Assembly (NCBI RefSeq): GCF_900156315.1
Contig: NZ_FTNI01000022.1
Location: 26,751-90,750, forward strand
Source: Microbispora rosea
Lineage (GTDB): Bacteria; Actinomycetota; Actinomycetes; Streptosporangiales; Streptosporangiaceae
DNA length: 64,000 bases
Reading direction: 5' to 3'
Below the pieces are notes generated by a model. That model did not search any database. It had not been told where the DNA came from and worked only from the letters and a program-made list of their open reading frames with translations. This document shows, in pieces, positions 35,825 to 46,899 of this stretch (positions are counted from its first letter, which is position 1; each line of letters begins with the position of its first letter). Both the position numbers and the translations under genes were made by a program.

Positions 35825-36841
35825 ATGACCCAGAGACAACACCCCATCGGAACCGGATTCACCGCGGCGTCGACGGCCGACGACGTGCTCAAAGGCATCG
35901 ACCTGTCCGGTAAGAACGTCATCGTCACCGGCGGCCACCGTGGGATCGGCCTGGAGACCACTCGTGCGCTCAGCAAGGCCGGCGCCTCGATCACCGTGGC
36001 CGCGCGCAACCCCGGCCGCGCCGCCTCCGCGCTGGCCGGGATCGAGCGCGTGGACACCGCTCGCCTGGACCTCCTCGACCCGGCATCGATCGACGCCTTC
36101 GTCACCCGGTATCTCGGCTCCGGCCGTCCGCTCCACATCCTGATCAACAACGCCGGCATCATGGGCGGCGAACTCGTCCGGGACCCGCGCGGATACGAAT
36201 CGCACTTCGCGCTCAACCATCTGGGCCACTTCCAGCTGACGTTGGGCCTGCTGCCCGCGCTGCGCGCCGCGCACGGCGCCCGAGTCGTCAACGTGTCATC
36301 CGGCGCCCAGCGAATCTCCGGCATCCGCTGGGACGACCCGCACTTCACCACCGGGTACGACCCCATGCTCGCCTACGGCCAGTCCAAGGCCGCCAACGTC
36401 CTGTTCGCCGTCGAGCTGGACCGTCGATGGGCCGCCGACGGAATCCGCGGCTACGCCGTGCACCCGGGCGTCGTCTTCGGCACCGACCTGGGCCCCTTGC
36501 TGACCGATGGCGAGGAGCGGAAAGCCTGGCTGAGCGACGACGATCTGCGGTCCATGGGGATCCTCGACGAATCCGGCCGCCCGATCATCGACCCCGACCG
36601 CGAGCGGAAGACGCCGCAGCAGGGCGCGAGCACCAGCGTGTTCGCCGCGACCAGCCCGCTGCTCGCCGACATCGGCGGCGTCTATCTGAAGGACAACGAC
36701 ATCTCGCCGCTGGACGAGTCCCCAGTAGACGTCGCCTTCGGCTCCGACCAGTTTCCCTCGTCCGACGTCGCGCCCCACGCCATCGACCTGGAATCGGCCG
36801 AACGGCTCTGGGAGCTGAGCGAGAACATGCTCAAGATCTGA
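35825..36841 (+). CDS. Short-chain dehydrogenase (retinol dehydrogenase-like)
   Basis: A 338-residue oxidoreductase with TGGHRGIG at the cofactor site, NNAGIMGG, VVNVSSGAQR and YGQSKAAN as the YxxxK site. The insert between the active site and the C-terminus (SGIRWDDPHFTTGYDP) is typical of retinol/WW-domain-type SDRs, which reduce or oxidise hydrophobic alcohols. It is divergent from the AraC regulator across a gap of 73 bases and is likely controlled by it. Confidence 0.92.
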   Translation: MTQRQHPIGTGFTAASTADDVLKGIDLSGKNVIVTGGHRGIGLETTRALSKAGASITVAARNPGRAASALAGIERVDTARLDLLDPASIDAFVTRYLGSGRPLHILINNAGIMGGELVRDPRGYESHFALNHLGHFQLTLGLLPALRAAHGARVVNVSSGAQRISGIRWDDPHFTTGYDPMLAYGQSKAANVLFAVELDRRWAADGIRGYAVHPGVVFGTDLGPLLTDGEERKAWLSDDDLRSMGILDESGRPIIDPDRERKTPQQGASTSVFAATSPLLADIGGVYLKDNDISPLDESPVDVAFGSDQFPSSDVAPHAIDLESAERLWELSENMLKI

Positions 36842-36997
36842 CGCGGTGCCCGCTCAATCCTTTCGTCCGCTTTGGCTGCGTTCATAGCTATATGGACAGC
36901 ACCAATCGGCAATGTCGGCTTCGACTTCCCGTCGTCTCCGGGCAAGATCTCGCGGCTAGCGTCGTGCGGCACATCCCGCACGCGGAGGTCTTAAGCC

Positions 36998-39160
36998 ATG
37001 CCTGAACTGTCCCGCAGGAATTTTCTCGGCACTGCCGCTGCCGTAACAGGAGCGGCCGCCGTCGGCGTCGCGTTGCCCAACGCGAGCGCCGCCGCGGCCA
37101 CCACGCAGAAGAAGCCCGGTCACCCGCCCAAGCCGTACGGCGACATCCGTGACATCAAGCATGTCGTCGTGATCATGCAGGAGAACCGCAGCTTCGATCA
37201 CTATTTCGGCGCGCTCAAGGGCGTGCGCGGTTTCGGCGACCGCTCGACCATCGTGCTCCCCGGTGGCAAGACCGTCTGGGAGCAGCCGAAGACGTTGACG
37301 GACGGGGCCGACACGCAATACCCGTGGCGGCTGAGCGGGGCCAAGACCTGGAGTGGGGCGACCCCGCCGAGCGCCGAGCTCGGCGCCGCCAACTACGGCG
37401 GCACCAGCCACGGTTGGACCGACCAGCACGGCGCCTGGTACGGCGGCCTCATGAACGGCTGGTACTACGCCAAGGGCGGCCCGACCACGCTGGGCTACCT
37501 GGACCGCCGTGACCTGCCGTTCCACTACGCCCTCGCCGACGCCTACACGGTCGGCGACGCCTACCACTGCTCCGTGCTCAGCGCCACCGGGCCCAACCGC
37601 ACCTTCCTGTGGGGCGGAACGATCAACGCCGACCACAAGCACGGCAGCTTCACCGCCTACGACGGCGGCGACGAGCGCGGCAAGTTCCTGCCCTGGGAGT
37701 CCTACGCCGAGACGCTCCAGGCGGCGGGCGTCAGCTGGCGGGTCTACCAGTGCGCCGACGACTACGGCGACAACGGCCTGGAGTACTTCAACACCTTCGC
37801 CAAGCTCGACCCCACTCAGGGCGGGACGGCCGCACCGGGCGACGTCTACTACGACAACGGCGTGAAGAACGTCCCCGAGCCGGTCACCGGGCTGTCGGGC
37901 AACGCCGACAACCTCATCGCCGCGATCCGCGCCGACGTGCTGGGGGGCACCCTCCCCCAGGTGAACTGGGTCGTGAACAACCAGTTCTTCTCCGAGCACC
38001 CGGTCACGGCGCCGAGCAACGGCGCGTACTTCCTCCGCGGCGTGCTCGAGGCCCTCAACGCCGACCCCGACGTGTTCAACTCGACCCTGGTGATCATCAA
38101 CTACGACGAGAACGACGGTCAGTTCGACCACGTCCCGCCACCCGTTCCGGCGCCGGGCGAGGCGGACGAGTTCGTCTCCGGCACCATGGCCGCGTACGGC
38201 GTCACCGAGCCGCTCCCCGTCGGACTCGGCTTCCGCGTGCCGCTCATCCTCATCTCGCCCTGGACCCGTGGCGGCTGGGTGACCTCGGAGGTCTCCGACC
38301 ACACCTCGGTCATCCAGCTCATCGAGAAGTGGACCAGCGCGCTCGGCAAGCCCGCCATCTCGCCCAACATCAGCGAGTGGCGGCGCAAGGTCTGCGGCGA
38401 CCTCACGACCGCCTTCGACTTCGCGAAGCCCGTCTACGGCATGCCCGACCTTCCCGAGACCGGGCCTCTCATCCCCGAGACGCGGTACACCCCGCTGCCC
38501 GGCGACAACACGATGCCGACGCAGGAGGAGGGCACCAAGCGGGCGCGCCCGCTGCCGTACCAGCCGAACGCCAACCTGACCGGGTTCACCGGCGCCGTGG
38601 CGAACCTGACGTTCAGCAACGACGCCCCGTTCGTGACCAAGGCGAGCCACTTCGCCGTGTACAACAACCGGGCCGGGCTCCCGACGCTGGCGCAGTACCC
38701 GGCCGCGTTCCCGGGCCAGTACACGGTCGCCGCGAAGTCGACGATGTCCGGAACCGGCGCCGTGGGCTCCTCCGCCGACGACACCGCGTACGACATCACC
38801 GTCACCGGCCCGAACCGGTTCCTGCGCCGGTTCGTCGGCGACGTCGCCACCGCGGGCAAGGACCTCGTCGTCGAGGCGGACTACTACGACGGCAAGTCGA
38901 CGAAGAACCCGAAGCTGAAGCTCTGGCTGCGCAACAACGGCGACACCCGCGTGACGTTCACGATCACGCACAACAACTACAACTCGGGCAAGCCGCAGAC
39001 CGTGAAGGTCAACGCGCACGGCAAGGAGGCGTGGACGGTGAACCCGGTGAAGGAGAGCAACGGCTGGTACGACGTGACGGTCACGGCCGACAACGACGAG
39101 GGCTGGTCGCAGCGGTTCGTCGGTCACCTCGAGACCGGTGAGGCCAGCATCACCGGCTGA
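36998..39160 (+). CDS. Tat-exported phospholipase C (phosphocholine-specific family)
   Basis: A 720-residue secreted phosphoesterase. The twin-arginine signal SRRNFLG at 5-11 sends it out folded. The catalytic domain begins with the family motif MQENRSFDHYFG and later has INYDENDGQFDHVPPP. The C-terminal part, from about residue 500, carries two DUF756-type beta domains (YQPNANLTGFTGAVAN and ARGKEAWTVNP-like closing). The family releases phosphate from phosphatidylcholine-type lipids, giving a phosphate source and sometimes lysis. Upstream, only a single GTTCA-like word is seen, so a Pho box is not supported. It stands alone. Confidence 0.95.
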   Translation: MPELSRRNFLGTAAAVTGAAAVGVALPNASAAAATTQKKPGHPPKPYGDIRDIKHVVVIMQENRSFDHYFGALKGVRGFGDRSTIVLPGGKTVWEQPKTLTDGADTQYPWRLSGAKTWSGATPPSAELGAANYGGTSHGWTDQHGAWYGGLMNGWYYAKGGPTTLGYLDRRDLPFHYALADAYTVGDAYHCSVLSATGPNRTFLWGGTINADHKHGSFTAYDGGDERGKFLPWESYAETLQAAGVSWRVYQCADDYGDNGLEYFNTFAKLDPTQGGTAAPGDVYYDNGVKNVPEPVTGLSGNADNLIAAIRADVLGGTLPQVNWVVNNQFFSEHPVTAPSNGAYFLRGVLEALNADPDVFNSTLVIINYDENDGQFDHVPPPVPAPGEADEFVSGTMAAYGVTEPLPVGLGFRVPLILISPWTRGGWVTSEVSDHTSVIQLIEKWTSALGKPAISPNISEWRRKVCGDLTTAFDFAKPVYGMPDLPETGPLIPETRYTPLPGDNTMPTQEEGTKRARPLPYQPNANLTGFTGAVANLTFSNDAPFVTKASHFAVYNNRAGLPTLAQYPAAFPGQYTVAAKSTMSGTGAVGSSADDTAYDITVTGPNRFLRRFVGDVATAGKDLVVEADYYDGKSTKNPKLKLWLRNNGDTRVTFTITHNNYNSGKPQTVKVNAHGKEAWTVNPVKESNGWYDVTVTADNDEGWSQRFVGHLETGEASITG

Positions 39161-39510
39161 TCCGGCAACCGTACCGAGAACCACACCGAGGGCCGGCCCT
39201 TCCCGCCGTGCCCGGACCGCGAGCGAATCGCGACCGGGCCCGCGGGGAGGGCCTGCCCTTTCCCGGGCGCCACGCGGCCCGCCGGGAGGCCGGGGCCGCG
39301 GAAGCTGCCGCGGTTGCGGAGGAGGAGGCGCGGCGGGCGGCGCCGGCGGCTACCCGTGTCAGCCAGGTGGGCCGCCGATCATCAGTGCCCAAGGTTGTCC
39401 GTCGGCGTTGTCACGCGGTTCGTCATGCGATCCACACCGTCCGACAGCAGGGGCGAAGCGCTGGGCTCGCCGGCGGTCGCCGCCTACCGGCGCGCTAGCG
39501 TTACCGCCTG
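39161..39510. other. 350-base GC-rich gap
   Basis: Between the phospholipase C and histidine kinase genes. Very GC-rich and low in complexity, with a GGGCCGGCCC palindrome near 39191-39200 that could be part of a terminator. No supported gene; the kinase promoter should lie near its right end, where base composition is more even (39400-39505). Confidence 0.3.
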
Positions 39511-40632
39511 ATGAACCGACTTTTCCGGGGCGACGTCGAAGGCCCCGAGCTGCTGCAACGGGCCTTCTGGATGTCGTTCGGGCTGCTGTTCCTGACCCCG
39601 GTCGGGGTGGCGGTGGCCCATTACGAGGGAACGCGGCGCTGGCTGGGCTTGGCGGCCATCGTGGTGTTCGCGCTGATGTACTACGCGGCGGCATTCGTAC
39701 GGTGGAGATGGGACGACCCGTACACGGTGCGGTCGGTGACGGTGCTGGGGACGTTCGCGCTGCTGGCGGCGGGGCTGCCGCCGCTGTTCGGGCTCGACTG
39801 GCTGGGTCTGCCGATCTACCTGGCATTCGTGCTGGCGATGTCGCTGCCGCTGCGGTGGGCCCCGTTCGGGGTGCTGGGGTCGATGGCCGTGATAGCCGGG
39901 GACGGGATGCTGGTCGGCGCCCCGGCCCCGATGATCGGCGGGTTCGCGCTGGTGCTACTGGCGTTCGGGATGATGATGGTCGCGCTCCGGCACTCGCGGA
40001 CGCTGGTGGTGCAGCTGCGCGAGGCTCGCGGCGAGGTCGCCCGGCTCGCCGCCGCCGACGAGCGGTTGCGCATCGCCCGCGACCTGCACGACCTGCTCGG
40101 CCACAGCATGTCGCTGATCGTGCTGAAGAGCGAGCTGGCGCGGCGGCTGGCCGACCGGGACCTGGCCCGCGCCATCACCGAGATCGGCGAAATCGAGTCG
40201 GTGGCCCGGTCCTCGCTGGCCGACGTGCGCGAGGCGATCTCCGGCTACCGGCGGCGTGACCTGGGCGAGGAACTCGACGGCGCGCGGGCGGTCCTGGCGG
40301 CGGCCGGGGTAGACACGACTGTGCGGATGGCGGGCGCGCCCCTGCCGGAGGCGGCCGACGGCGTGTTCGGCTGGGCGGTCCGCGAGTCGGTCACCAACCT
40401 CGTCCGCCACGCACGCGCATCCCGCTGCGTCATCGAGGTGGGACGCGACGGCGACGAGGCGGTGCTGGAGGTCCGCGACAACGGCCGGGCCAAGGGAAAG
40501 CACGTTCCGGGCAACGGCCTGAACGGCCTGTCCGAGCGCATCGCGGCCGAGGGCGGCACGATGGAGTCCGGCCCGCTGCCGGGCGGCGGCTTTCGGGTAG
40601 CGATCCGCGTTCCCGTTGAATCTGCCTCATGA
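39511..40632 (+). CDS. DesK-type sensor histidine kinase (orphaned)
   Basis: A 373-residue membrane kinase. Five or six helices occupy about 20-165. The HisKA_3 phosphorylation site is RDLHDLLGHSMSL, and the ATP-binding domain has RESVTNLVRHA (N box) and DNGRAKGKHVPGNGL (G box). The four-helix-plus topology is that of DesK-like sensors of membrane or cell-wall state. Such kinases nearly always have a response regulator immediately downstream. Here the stop TGA overlaps an ATG (40629) that begins with MIRV, the usual start of the regulator, but the reading then becomes unrelated and ends after 33 codons. The cognate regulator has been lost. Confidence 0.92.
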   Translation: MNRLFRGDVEGPELLQRAFWMSFGLLFLTPVGVAVAHYEGTRRWLGLAAIVVFALMYYAAAFVRWRWDDPYTVRSVTVLGTFALLAAGLPPLFGLDWLGLPIYLAFVLAMSLPLRWAPFGVLGSMAVIAGDGMLVGAPAPMIGGFALVLLAFGMMMVALRHSRTLVVQLREARGEVARLAAADERLRIARDLHDLLGHSMSLIVLKSELARRLADRDLARAITEIGEIESVARSSLADVREAISGYRRRDLGEELDGARAVLAAAGVDTTVRMAGAPLPEAADGVFGWAVRESVTNLVRHARASRCVIEVGRDGDEAVLEVRDNGRAKGKHVPGNGLNGLSERIAAEGGTMESGPLPGGGFRVAIRVPVESAS

Positions 40633-40730
40633 TCAGGGTCATCCCGGACGGCCGCCTTGGCGGCCGAGCGGAACGGATGGTTGTAGACGCCACGCAGCAC
40701 GCTCGCGGCCAGGTGGACACGCAGGCATGA
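40629..40730 (+). pseudogene. Remnant start of lost response regulator
   Basis: A 33-codon frame overlapping the kinase stop by ATGA begins MIRV, as NarL/LuxR-type regulators do after this kinase class. It has no receiver aspartate or further similarity. A deletion or rearrangement appears to have joined the first four or five codons to other DNA. It is probably not functional. Confidence 0.55.
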
Positions 40731-40934
40731 AAAGGCCGCTCTTCGATGATCGAAGAACAGCCGGTGAACCGTGGTGGGGCTACCACCTGGGACCTCATCA
40801 GGCAACGGCAACCGACATTCCATTGGTCACGAATGGAGTGCCGCCCCCGCGCCCCTCCGCGCGACCTCTGATCGGCGTGTACGCCTCGCCTCGGCCGGCG
40901 CCCTCAACCCCTGCTGTTAGCAAGGCTGTTAGCA
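40731..40934. other. Gap between kinase and tRNA terminator
   Basis: No supported gene. It contains a perfect 12-bp tandem pair GCTGTTAGCAAG at 40913-40924 and 40925-40936, running into the tRNA terminator. The rest reads as fragmentary coding-like sequence on both strands without a recognisable family, and is possibly the remains of an inserted element next to the tRNA gene. Confidence 0.4.
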
Positions 40935-40967
40935 AGAAGCCCCCTGTGATCATCACAGAGGGCTTCT
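40935..40967 (-). terminator. Terminator of tRNA-Thr
   Basis: A 15-base inverted repeat around a 3-base loop (40935-40949 and 40953-40967). On the minus strand the only mismatch becomes a G-U pair, so the RNA stem is fully paired. It starts eight bases after the tRNA 3' end. Confidence 0.8.
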
Positions 40968-40974
40968 GACCTGG

Positions 40975-41048
40975 AGCCGCCTAAGGGAATCGAACCCTTG
41001 ACCCCTTCATTACGAGTGAAGTGCTCTGGCCGACTGAGCTAAGGCGGC
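40975..41048 (-). tRNA. tRNA-Thr (anticodon CGT)
   Basis: A 74-base cloverleaf on the minus strand. The acceptor stem GCCGCCT pairs with AGGCGGC, the anticodon arm CTTCA-CTCGTAA-TGAAG presents CGT for ACG codons, and the T arm AAGGG-TTCGATT-CCCTT is canonical. The discriminator base is U, as usual for threonine. CCA is not encoded. tRNA 3' ends are common integration sites for mobile elements, and the kinase-side neighbourhood is rearranged. Confidence 0.97.
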
Positions 41049-41411
41049 ACGCCGCGAACGGCTTCGCACAGTCTACAGGGTCGTCGCGGTTCTCGTGCAC
41101 CCGTCGCCGCCCGGAGCGTCGCGGCCCTCAGAAGGCTCTCCAAGCGCTCCGGGAGCGCGATCCGCTCATCGGAGAGCGGTAAATCTTCCCCAGCCGCCTA
41201 CTGGCCCTCCCTTTACCCGATGACCAGCGGAGACAGGGCATACCAGGCGCATCTGTCACAGGAAAAGCGCCCTGTCTCGCCCGACGGCGCCGACGGGCCA
41301 CCAGACATTTGGCCGCATCCCGCGCGGCCCTCGTCGTGAGGTCGCCGCCCGCCCGCGGCAGGCGGCATGCTGGTGCTCGTCACGCACGCGACAGCAGGGG
41401 AAACAACGGGT
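41049..41411. other. 363-base gap upstream of the peptidase gene
   Basis: No gene supported. It contains a perfect 10-bp inverted repeat, GAGACAGGGC (41230-41239) and GCCCTGTCTC (41269-41278), with 29 bases between, plus a GCGCTCC/GGAGCGC-like stem near 41144-41160. It holds promoters for the leftward tRNA and the rightward peptidase. The inverted repeat may be an operator. Confidence 0.4.
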
Positions 41412-43013
41412 ATGCGATCGGCTGGGCAGAAAGCGAAGGTCCTATCGCCTCGTACGCGGTACGGCGGCGGTCAGAGCCGGCGAATGGCGGTCGCGGCGCT
41501 GGCCGCGCTGCTGCCGTTCACGGCGTGCTCCAGCCACGCCCCGGCCACCTCCGAACAGCCGAACGCAGGCGCGACGGCACAGCCGACGGTCGATGCGCCC
41601 ACAGCGGAGCTGCGCCCGTTCTACGCGCAGCGGCCCACCTGGCGGGCGTGCGGCGACGGCTTTCAGTGCGCCAAGATCAAGGTGCCCCTCGACTACACGA
41701 AGCCCTCAGGCGAGCGCATCGACCTCAGCGTGATCCGCCTGCCGGCCACCGGCAAGCGCACCGGCTCCCTCCTCATCAACCCCGGCGGGCCCGGAGGTTC
41801 CGGCATCGATTACGCGCGTGCGGCCCGATCCGTGGTGAGCGACAAGGTGCGCGCCCAGTTCGACATCGTGGGGTTCGACCCGCGCGGCGTGGGCGAGTCG
41901 ACCCCCGTCACATGCATGACGGCCTCCCAGCTCGACGCGTACATCGGGATGGACTCGAGCCCGGACACGCCGGCGGAGGTCACGGCGCTCGACAAGGAGT
42001 CCAAGCTGTTCGCCGACAGCTGCGGAGCCAAGTCGGCCCGTCTGCTCCCCCACGTCGGCACGGCCGACGCGGCCAGGGACATGGACGTCCTGCGCGGCGT
42101 CCTCGGCGACCCGGGTCTCACCTATCTCGGCAAGTCGTACGGCACCTATCTGGGCGCGATGTACGCCGACCTGTTCCCCAAGCACGTGCGGGCACTCGTG
42201 CTCGACGGCGCGGTGGACCCGGCCGTGCCGGCGCTGAAGTCCAACGAGGTGCAGGCCAAGGGCTTCGAGGTGGCGCTGAAGGCCTTCGTCGAGGACTGCT
42301 TCCTCGACCGCTCCTGCCCCTTCAAGAGCCGTACGGTCGACGGCGCGATGAAGGAGATCAGCGACCTGCTGACGAGGGCCGACCGGCAGCCGCTGAGGAA
42401 CGACCTCGGCGACGGCCGGCCCGTCAACGAGGCGTGGACGGTCATCGGCATCGCCACCCCGCTGTACGAGCGCGCGGCCTGGCCCCGGCTGCGTGAGGCC
42501 CTGGGCAAGGCGATCAACCAGGGCGACGGGACGGACCTGCTCCAGATGGCCGACCTGCTGGTCGACCGGCGGGCCAACGGCTCGTACTCGAACCAGACCG
42601 AGGCGAACATGGCCGTCAACTGCGTGGACCACCCCTACCCGAAGGCTCTCGACGTCTATCAGAAGGCCGCGGGCCAGTCCGCCAAGGCGGCGCCGCACTT
42701 CGGGCCGTTCGTGATGTGGGGTTCGCTGCCCTGCGCCTACTGGCCCGCGAAGCCCGTCGGCACCGACAAGCCGCTCAAGGCGACCGGCGCGCCGCCCATC
42801 CTCGTCGTCGGCACCCTGCGCGACCCCGCCACGCCGTACGAGTGGGCTCAGGGGCTCGCCTCGGAGCTGACCTCGGGCGTGCTGCTCGGCTACGACGGCG
42901 ACGGGCACACGGCCTACCGCAGCGGCTCGGCATGTGTGGACAACGCGGTCGACGACTACCTGCTCGCCCTGCGCGCACCCAAGAACGGCACAATCTGTCC
43001 GAAGACGGGCTGA
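41412..43013 (+). CDS. Secreted tripeptidyl aminopeptidase-like lipoprotein (alpha/beta hydrolase)
   Basis: A 533-residue exocellular peptidase of the Streptomyces SlpD/SlpE/Tap type. The N-terminus has a lipobox-like LLPFTACSS with Cys at about 39, predicting a membrane-held lipoprotein. The nucleophile is in YLGKSYGTYLGAMYA, the acid in TLRDPATPYEWA and the His in YDGDGHTAY. The oxyanion loop is NPGGPGGSG. It should remove tripeptides from peptide N-termini outside the cell. The ATG at 41412 is chosen with AGGGG 11 bases upstream. Confidence 0.9.
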   Translation: MRSAGQKAKVLSPRTRYGGGQSRRMAVAALAALLPFTACSSHAPATSEQPNAGATAQPTVDAPTAELRPFYAQRPTWRACGDGFQCAKIKVPLDYTKPSGERIDLSVIRLPATGKRTGSLLINPGGPGGSGIDYARAARSVVSDKVRAQFDIVGFDPRGVGESTPVTCMTASQLDAYIGMDSSPDTPAEVTALDKESKLFADSCGAKSARLLPHVGTADAARDMDVLRGVLGDPGLTYLGKSYGTYLGAMYADLFPKHVRALVLDGAVDPAVPALKSNEVQAKGFEVALKAFVEDCFLDRSCPFKSRTVDGAMKEISDLLTRADRQPLRNDLGDGRPVNEAWTVIGIATPLYERAAWPRLREALGKAINQGDGTDLLQMADLLVDRRANGSYSNQTEANMAVNCVDHPYPKALDVYQKAAGQSAKAAPHFGPFVMWGSLPCAYWPAKPVGTDKPLKATGAPPILVVGTLRDPATPYEWAQGLASELTSGVLLGYDGDGHTAYRSGSACVDNAVDDYLLALRAPKNGTICPKTG

Positions 43014-43067
43014 TCTGAACTACTTTCTCCGGCAGTTCGGGAGTCCGGATCCCTACACTTGCGGCGC

Positions 43068-44738
43068 ATGGCCTACCGGTGGCGATCACGCGAGCTGACC
43101 GTTTCAGTGACCATGGTCGCGGTCCTGACGGTGTCCGGATGCGGGGCGCTGGGCGGGCCGCGGGCGCCTTCCTCCGGCGGCGTCTCGTCGGCACCGCCTC
43201 GGCCGTCCGTCACCTCCGCCGCGGCGTCCCTGGTCAAGGAGGGGTGGTTCGGCCCCACCAGCCCCCTCCACGCGCGGGTGGAGATGCGCGGGGTGGAGCG
43301 GTTGGCCGACAGGTCCGTCCTCCGTTTCACGGTCACCTCGCTGGAGGATGAGGCGCGCCACACCGGGAACTCGTTCGGAACGGCGGCCGGCGACTTCGGC
43401 AGCTATCGCATCCCTCTCGTCGACCCGGTCGGCGGCAAGGTCTATCACCCCCTGACCGACCAGGTGGGGACACTGGGCAGCAAACCCGGATACTACGAGC
43501 CCGGTGTGCGTTACGAGACCGTCGTCTACTACCCGCCGATCCCGGCGGGCGTCCGTACGGTCACCGCGATCACGGCGGGTACGGCCGGCGAGTTCACCGG
43601 CGTGCCCGTGGTGGACGGGACCGGTTCCGGCGGCGCCATGTCGCCGACGGCCGCCCCCGGCAGCACTGTGTCGCCGACGGCCGCCCCCGGCGGCACTGTG
43701 TCGCCGACGGCCGCCTCCGGCAGCACTCCGCAGCCGGGCACCACGGTGTCGTGGCCGGTGCGGGAACCGGCCGGACAGGTCACCAGCAGCGTCCAGGACC
43801 TGTACGGCATCACCGAGAGCGCGGAGAAGACGACCATCGCGAGCGGCGGCGACGAGACCGTGGGGCTGCGCACCGACGTGCTGTTCGCCTTCGACTCGGA
43901 CAGGCTCACGGCACGGGCCAGGGCCGTGCTCGACGACGTCGCGAAGGAGACCCGGGAGAAGGCCGATCCGGCCAGGCCCCCCGTCCTCGTCGAGGGCCAC
44001 ACCGACGGCAAGGGCACGCACGCGTACAACATGGCCCTGTCCCTGCGGCGCGCGCAGGCCGTACGCAGGGAGCTGCAGGCACGCCTCGGCGGGGCGTACC
44101 GATTCCGCACGACGGGCAAGGGCGAGACCGAGCCCGTCGCGCGCGAGGGCGGGACGGACGACGAGGAGGCGCGTGCCAGGAACCGGCGCGTGGAGGTCTC
44201 CTACCGCGTCAAGCAGCCGACCGGCGGCTCCACGGCCTCGGAAACCGCGGGGACCCGGGCCGACGAGCCCACCACGAGCGGAGGACGGCCGGCCCCGTTC
44301 CACGCGGACGACGGCGAGACCGTGGCCGGCCGGACCTCCACCGGCCGGCCGTCCGGGCAGCGCCTCCGCATCGACGTGAAGCCCTTCTACCGCGACGGCG
44401 CCTACCTCGTCGCGGTGTTCGACATCGTCAACCTCGGGCCGGGGAACCTCGGCGCGGGGACCGGATACGGAGGGGACATCGCCTACATCGGCGGCTGGTA
44501 CACCGGCTTCTCGGTCGTCGACCCCGCCTCACGGACCGTCTATCGCGCCGTACGGATGGGGCCGGACGACCCGCGCGGCCCCGATGACTACGTGGACCCG
44601 GGCTGGGCGACGTTCAACGTCGAACCGGGCACGGGCAACCGCGGCTTCTTCTACGTGCCGGCGCCCCCTCCGGGGGTCACGAGCGTGACTTTCGACGCCG
44701 GCCCCTTCGGCAGGTTCGACCACGTGCCCGTACGTTAA
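43068..44738 (+). CDS. OmpA-domain lipoprotein with flanking beta domains
   Basis: A 556-residue lipoprotein. The lipobox VLTVSGC puts Cys near residue 25. An N-terminal beta domain (about 50-180) is followed by a short repeat linker (SPTAAPGSTV three times). Next is an OmpA C-terminal peptidoglycan-binding domain (about 265-385: TDVLFAFDSDRLTARAR, VEGHTDGKGTHAYN, ARNRRVEVSYR). A second beta domain similar to the first closes the protein (about 430-555). In this single-membrane organism the OmpA domain most likely ties the lipoprotein to the wall. An ATG at 43068 is preferred over a TTG at 43059. It follows the peptidase gene by 54 bases. Confidence 0.88.
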   Translation: MAYRWRSRELTVSVTMVAVLTVSGCGALGGPRAPSSGGVSSAPPRPSVTSAAASLVKEGWFGPTSPLHARVEMRGVERLADRSVLRFTVTSLEDEARHTGNSFGTAAGDFGSYRIPLVDPVGGKVYHPLTDQVGTLGSKPGYYEPGVRYETVVYYPPIPAGVRTVTAITAGTAGEFTGVPVVDGTGSGGAMSPTAAPGSTVSPTAAPGGTVSPTAASGSTPQPGTTVSWPVREPAGQVTSSVQDLYGITESAEKTTIASGGDETVGLRTDVLFAFDSDRLTARARAVLDDVAKETREKADPARPPVLVEGHTDGKGTHAYNMALSLRRAQAVRRELQARLGGAYRFRTTGKGETEPVAREGGTDDEEARARNRRVEVSYRVKQPTGGSTASETAGTRADEPTTSGGRPAPFHADDGETVAGRTSTGRPSGQRLRIDVKPFYRDGAYLVAVFDIVNLGPGNLGAGTGYGGDIAYIGGWYTGFSVVDPASRTVYRAVRMGPDDPRGPDDYVDPGWATFNVEPGTGNRGFFYVPAPPPGVTSVTFDAGPFGRFDHVPVR

Positions 44739-44911
44739 CCGCCGCGACGGTGAAACTTTCACACTCCGTGTCCCCTCGATCGGAACTCCGACCCCAGTTC
44801 GGCACAGGTGATCCGGCCGCTGACCGCCCTGCCGGGTAGGTCCGGATCCTTGACCGTCCTTCGCACATGCGCTTTGCTCCGCCGCGTGACCGCGGTCGCC
44901 ATCCGTGGTTT

Positions 44912-44925
44912 TGTTAGCGCTCACA
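44912..44925. promoter_or_regulatory. LacI-family operator-like palindrome before GH43 gene
   Basis: TGTTAGCGCTCACA is a 14-bp near-perfect palindrome centred on AGCGCT, the classic LacI-family core. It lies 55 bases before the GH43 start, in its promoter region. Such sites in actinobacteria control xylan, arabinan and other sugar genes. No LacI gene is in the window, so the regulator acts from elsewhere. Confidence 0.7.
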
Positions 44926-44929
44926 TTAA

Positions 44930-46828
<1,899 letters not shown>

Positions 46829-46899
46829 CGCTGTCCGCGGCCGGCCGGCCAGGGGTGGCGCGCTGAACGCCGCCCCTGGCCGGTCGCACGTCAGGCACG

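Noticed and set aside
36842..36997. Pho box upstream of phospholipase C
   Set aside because: Only a single GTTCA-like word; the two direct 11-base repeats needed for a PHO box are not seen.
36956..39184. 742-codon open frame opposite phospholipase C
   Set aside because: Low-complexity Val/Gly/Arg translation; the plus strand has the Tat signal and catalytic motifs.
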